Shown in pieces: positions 63,830-64,000 of a DNA stretch of 64,000 nucleotides. The DNA comes from Sporosarcina sp. Te-1 (lineage in GTDB: Bacteria > Bacillota > Bacilli > Bacillales_A > Planococcaceae), in NCBI RefSeq assembly GCF_017498505.1, contig NZ_CP071798.1, positions 496,001 to 560,000 on the forward strand, given 5' to 3'. The notes beneath the pieces were generated by a model, which was given only the letters and a program-made list of their open reading frames with translations, did not search any database and was not told where the DNA came from. The translations under genes were made by a program, and so were the position numbers. Numbering within the stretch: position 1 is the first letter of the stretch; each line of letters starts with the position of its first letter.

Positions 63830-63850
63830 AATGATAGTATCGCTATCATT
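63830..63850 (-). promoter_or_regulatory. Palindromic operator before the KstD-like gene
   Basis: AATGATAG-TATCG-CTATCATT, perfect eight-base arms and five-base centre, 41 bases upstream of the start codon. A weak promoter (TTGATT-N18-TACACT on the minus strand) lies just upstream of it, so a bound repressor would block transcription. The rest of 63851-64000 is A/T-rich with no gene seen. Confidence 0.6.
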
Positions 63851-64000
63851 AATTACAGTGTACTGCAACATATTCAGTAAAATCAATAAGAATTTGATTA
63901 AATTTACCTAGTTTACTATAAGTATATAGACTTATATAAGTCATAAATTTAATTTTTTCATACAAATCTCTATTCTTTGCTATGCATGTGGTTACAAAAA

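Noticed and set aside
1-64000. CRISPR arrays, tRNA and rRNA genes, prophage modules
   Set aside because: No regularly spaced repeats, cloverleaf-like sequences, rRNA segments or phage structural genes were recognised on reading.

Overview
The window looks like chromosome of a low-to-mid GC, endospore-forming Bacillales bacterium. The Planococcaceae (Sporosarcina-like) are my best guess, but that is inference. Sporulation genes (spoIVB, spo0A, a GerW-like gene, CotW- and CotX-like coat genes) show a spore former. The order dxs-tlyA-argR-recN-spoIVB-spo0A ... yqiK-yqzF-bkdR-ptb-bcd-buk-lpdV-bkdAA-bkdAB-bkdB ... brxB ... yqjD-yqjE ... polIV-rnz-namA-proI-yqjP-yqjQ follows the Bacillus subtilis yqi/yqj region as I remember it. 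Most gene calls there rest on protein motifs plus this synteny. No tRNA, rRNA or CRISPR array was seen.

Layout. 1-6.5 kb: end of dxs, tlyA, argR, recN, spoIVB and spo0A. 6.7-9.3 kb: a FapA/DUF342 protein, a GDPD phosphodiesterase and YqzF. 9.35-30.6 kb: a large branched-chain acyl-CoA block. BkdR, Ptb, Bcd, Buk and the complete branched-chain 2-oxoacid dehydrogenase (E3, E1alpha, E1beta, E2) are followed by heterodimeric methylmalonyl-CoA mutase (MutA/MutB), its chaperone MeaB, methylmalonyl-CoA epimerase and a carboxyltransferase subunit. Together these could take Leu/Ile/Val to acyl-CoA, salvage ATP through acyl phosphates, and send propionyl-CoA to succinyl-CoA. A stalk-domain protein, BrxB and a 31-residue Prli42-like gene sit inside the block. 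30.6-41.6 kb: DNA polymerase IV, RNase Z, NamA, T-box-controlled ProI, a zinc-ribbon/SPFH membrane pair (YdjG/YdjI-like), YqjP, YqjQ and the pseudouridine genes psuK-psuG.

41.6-50.8 kb is an accessory, decaying region: a DUF1275 protein, a frameshifted DinB-like gene, an SDR remnant, spore coat genes, a catalase-like protein, a DUF2829 (Tad2-family) protein, an apparently intact IS3-family element, a TetR/hydrolase pair and a frameshifted membrane gene. 50.9-64 kb returns to ordinary content: an SDR, QueT with a structured leader, a lipoprotein, DapF, a dicarboxylate/amino-acid symporter, an ABC exporter, small membrane proteins, a TetR/GNAT pair, and an SRPBCC protein downstream of a KstD-like flavoprotein with a palindromic site in its promoter region.

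The most interesting signals are regulatory: a Shine-Dalgarno-sequestering pseudoknot before queT (preQ1-riboswitch-like), an unexplained folded leader before recN, a BkdR that lacks the sigma-54 contact loop and has a sigma-A promoter, and paired AACAAAAGTTT sites over the psuKG promoter. The DUF2829 protein beside the IS element is the best candidate for a defence-related function. I found no wholly unknown multi-gene system.
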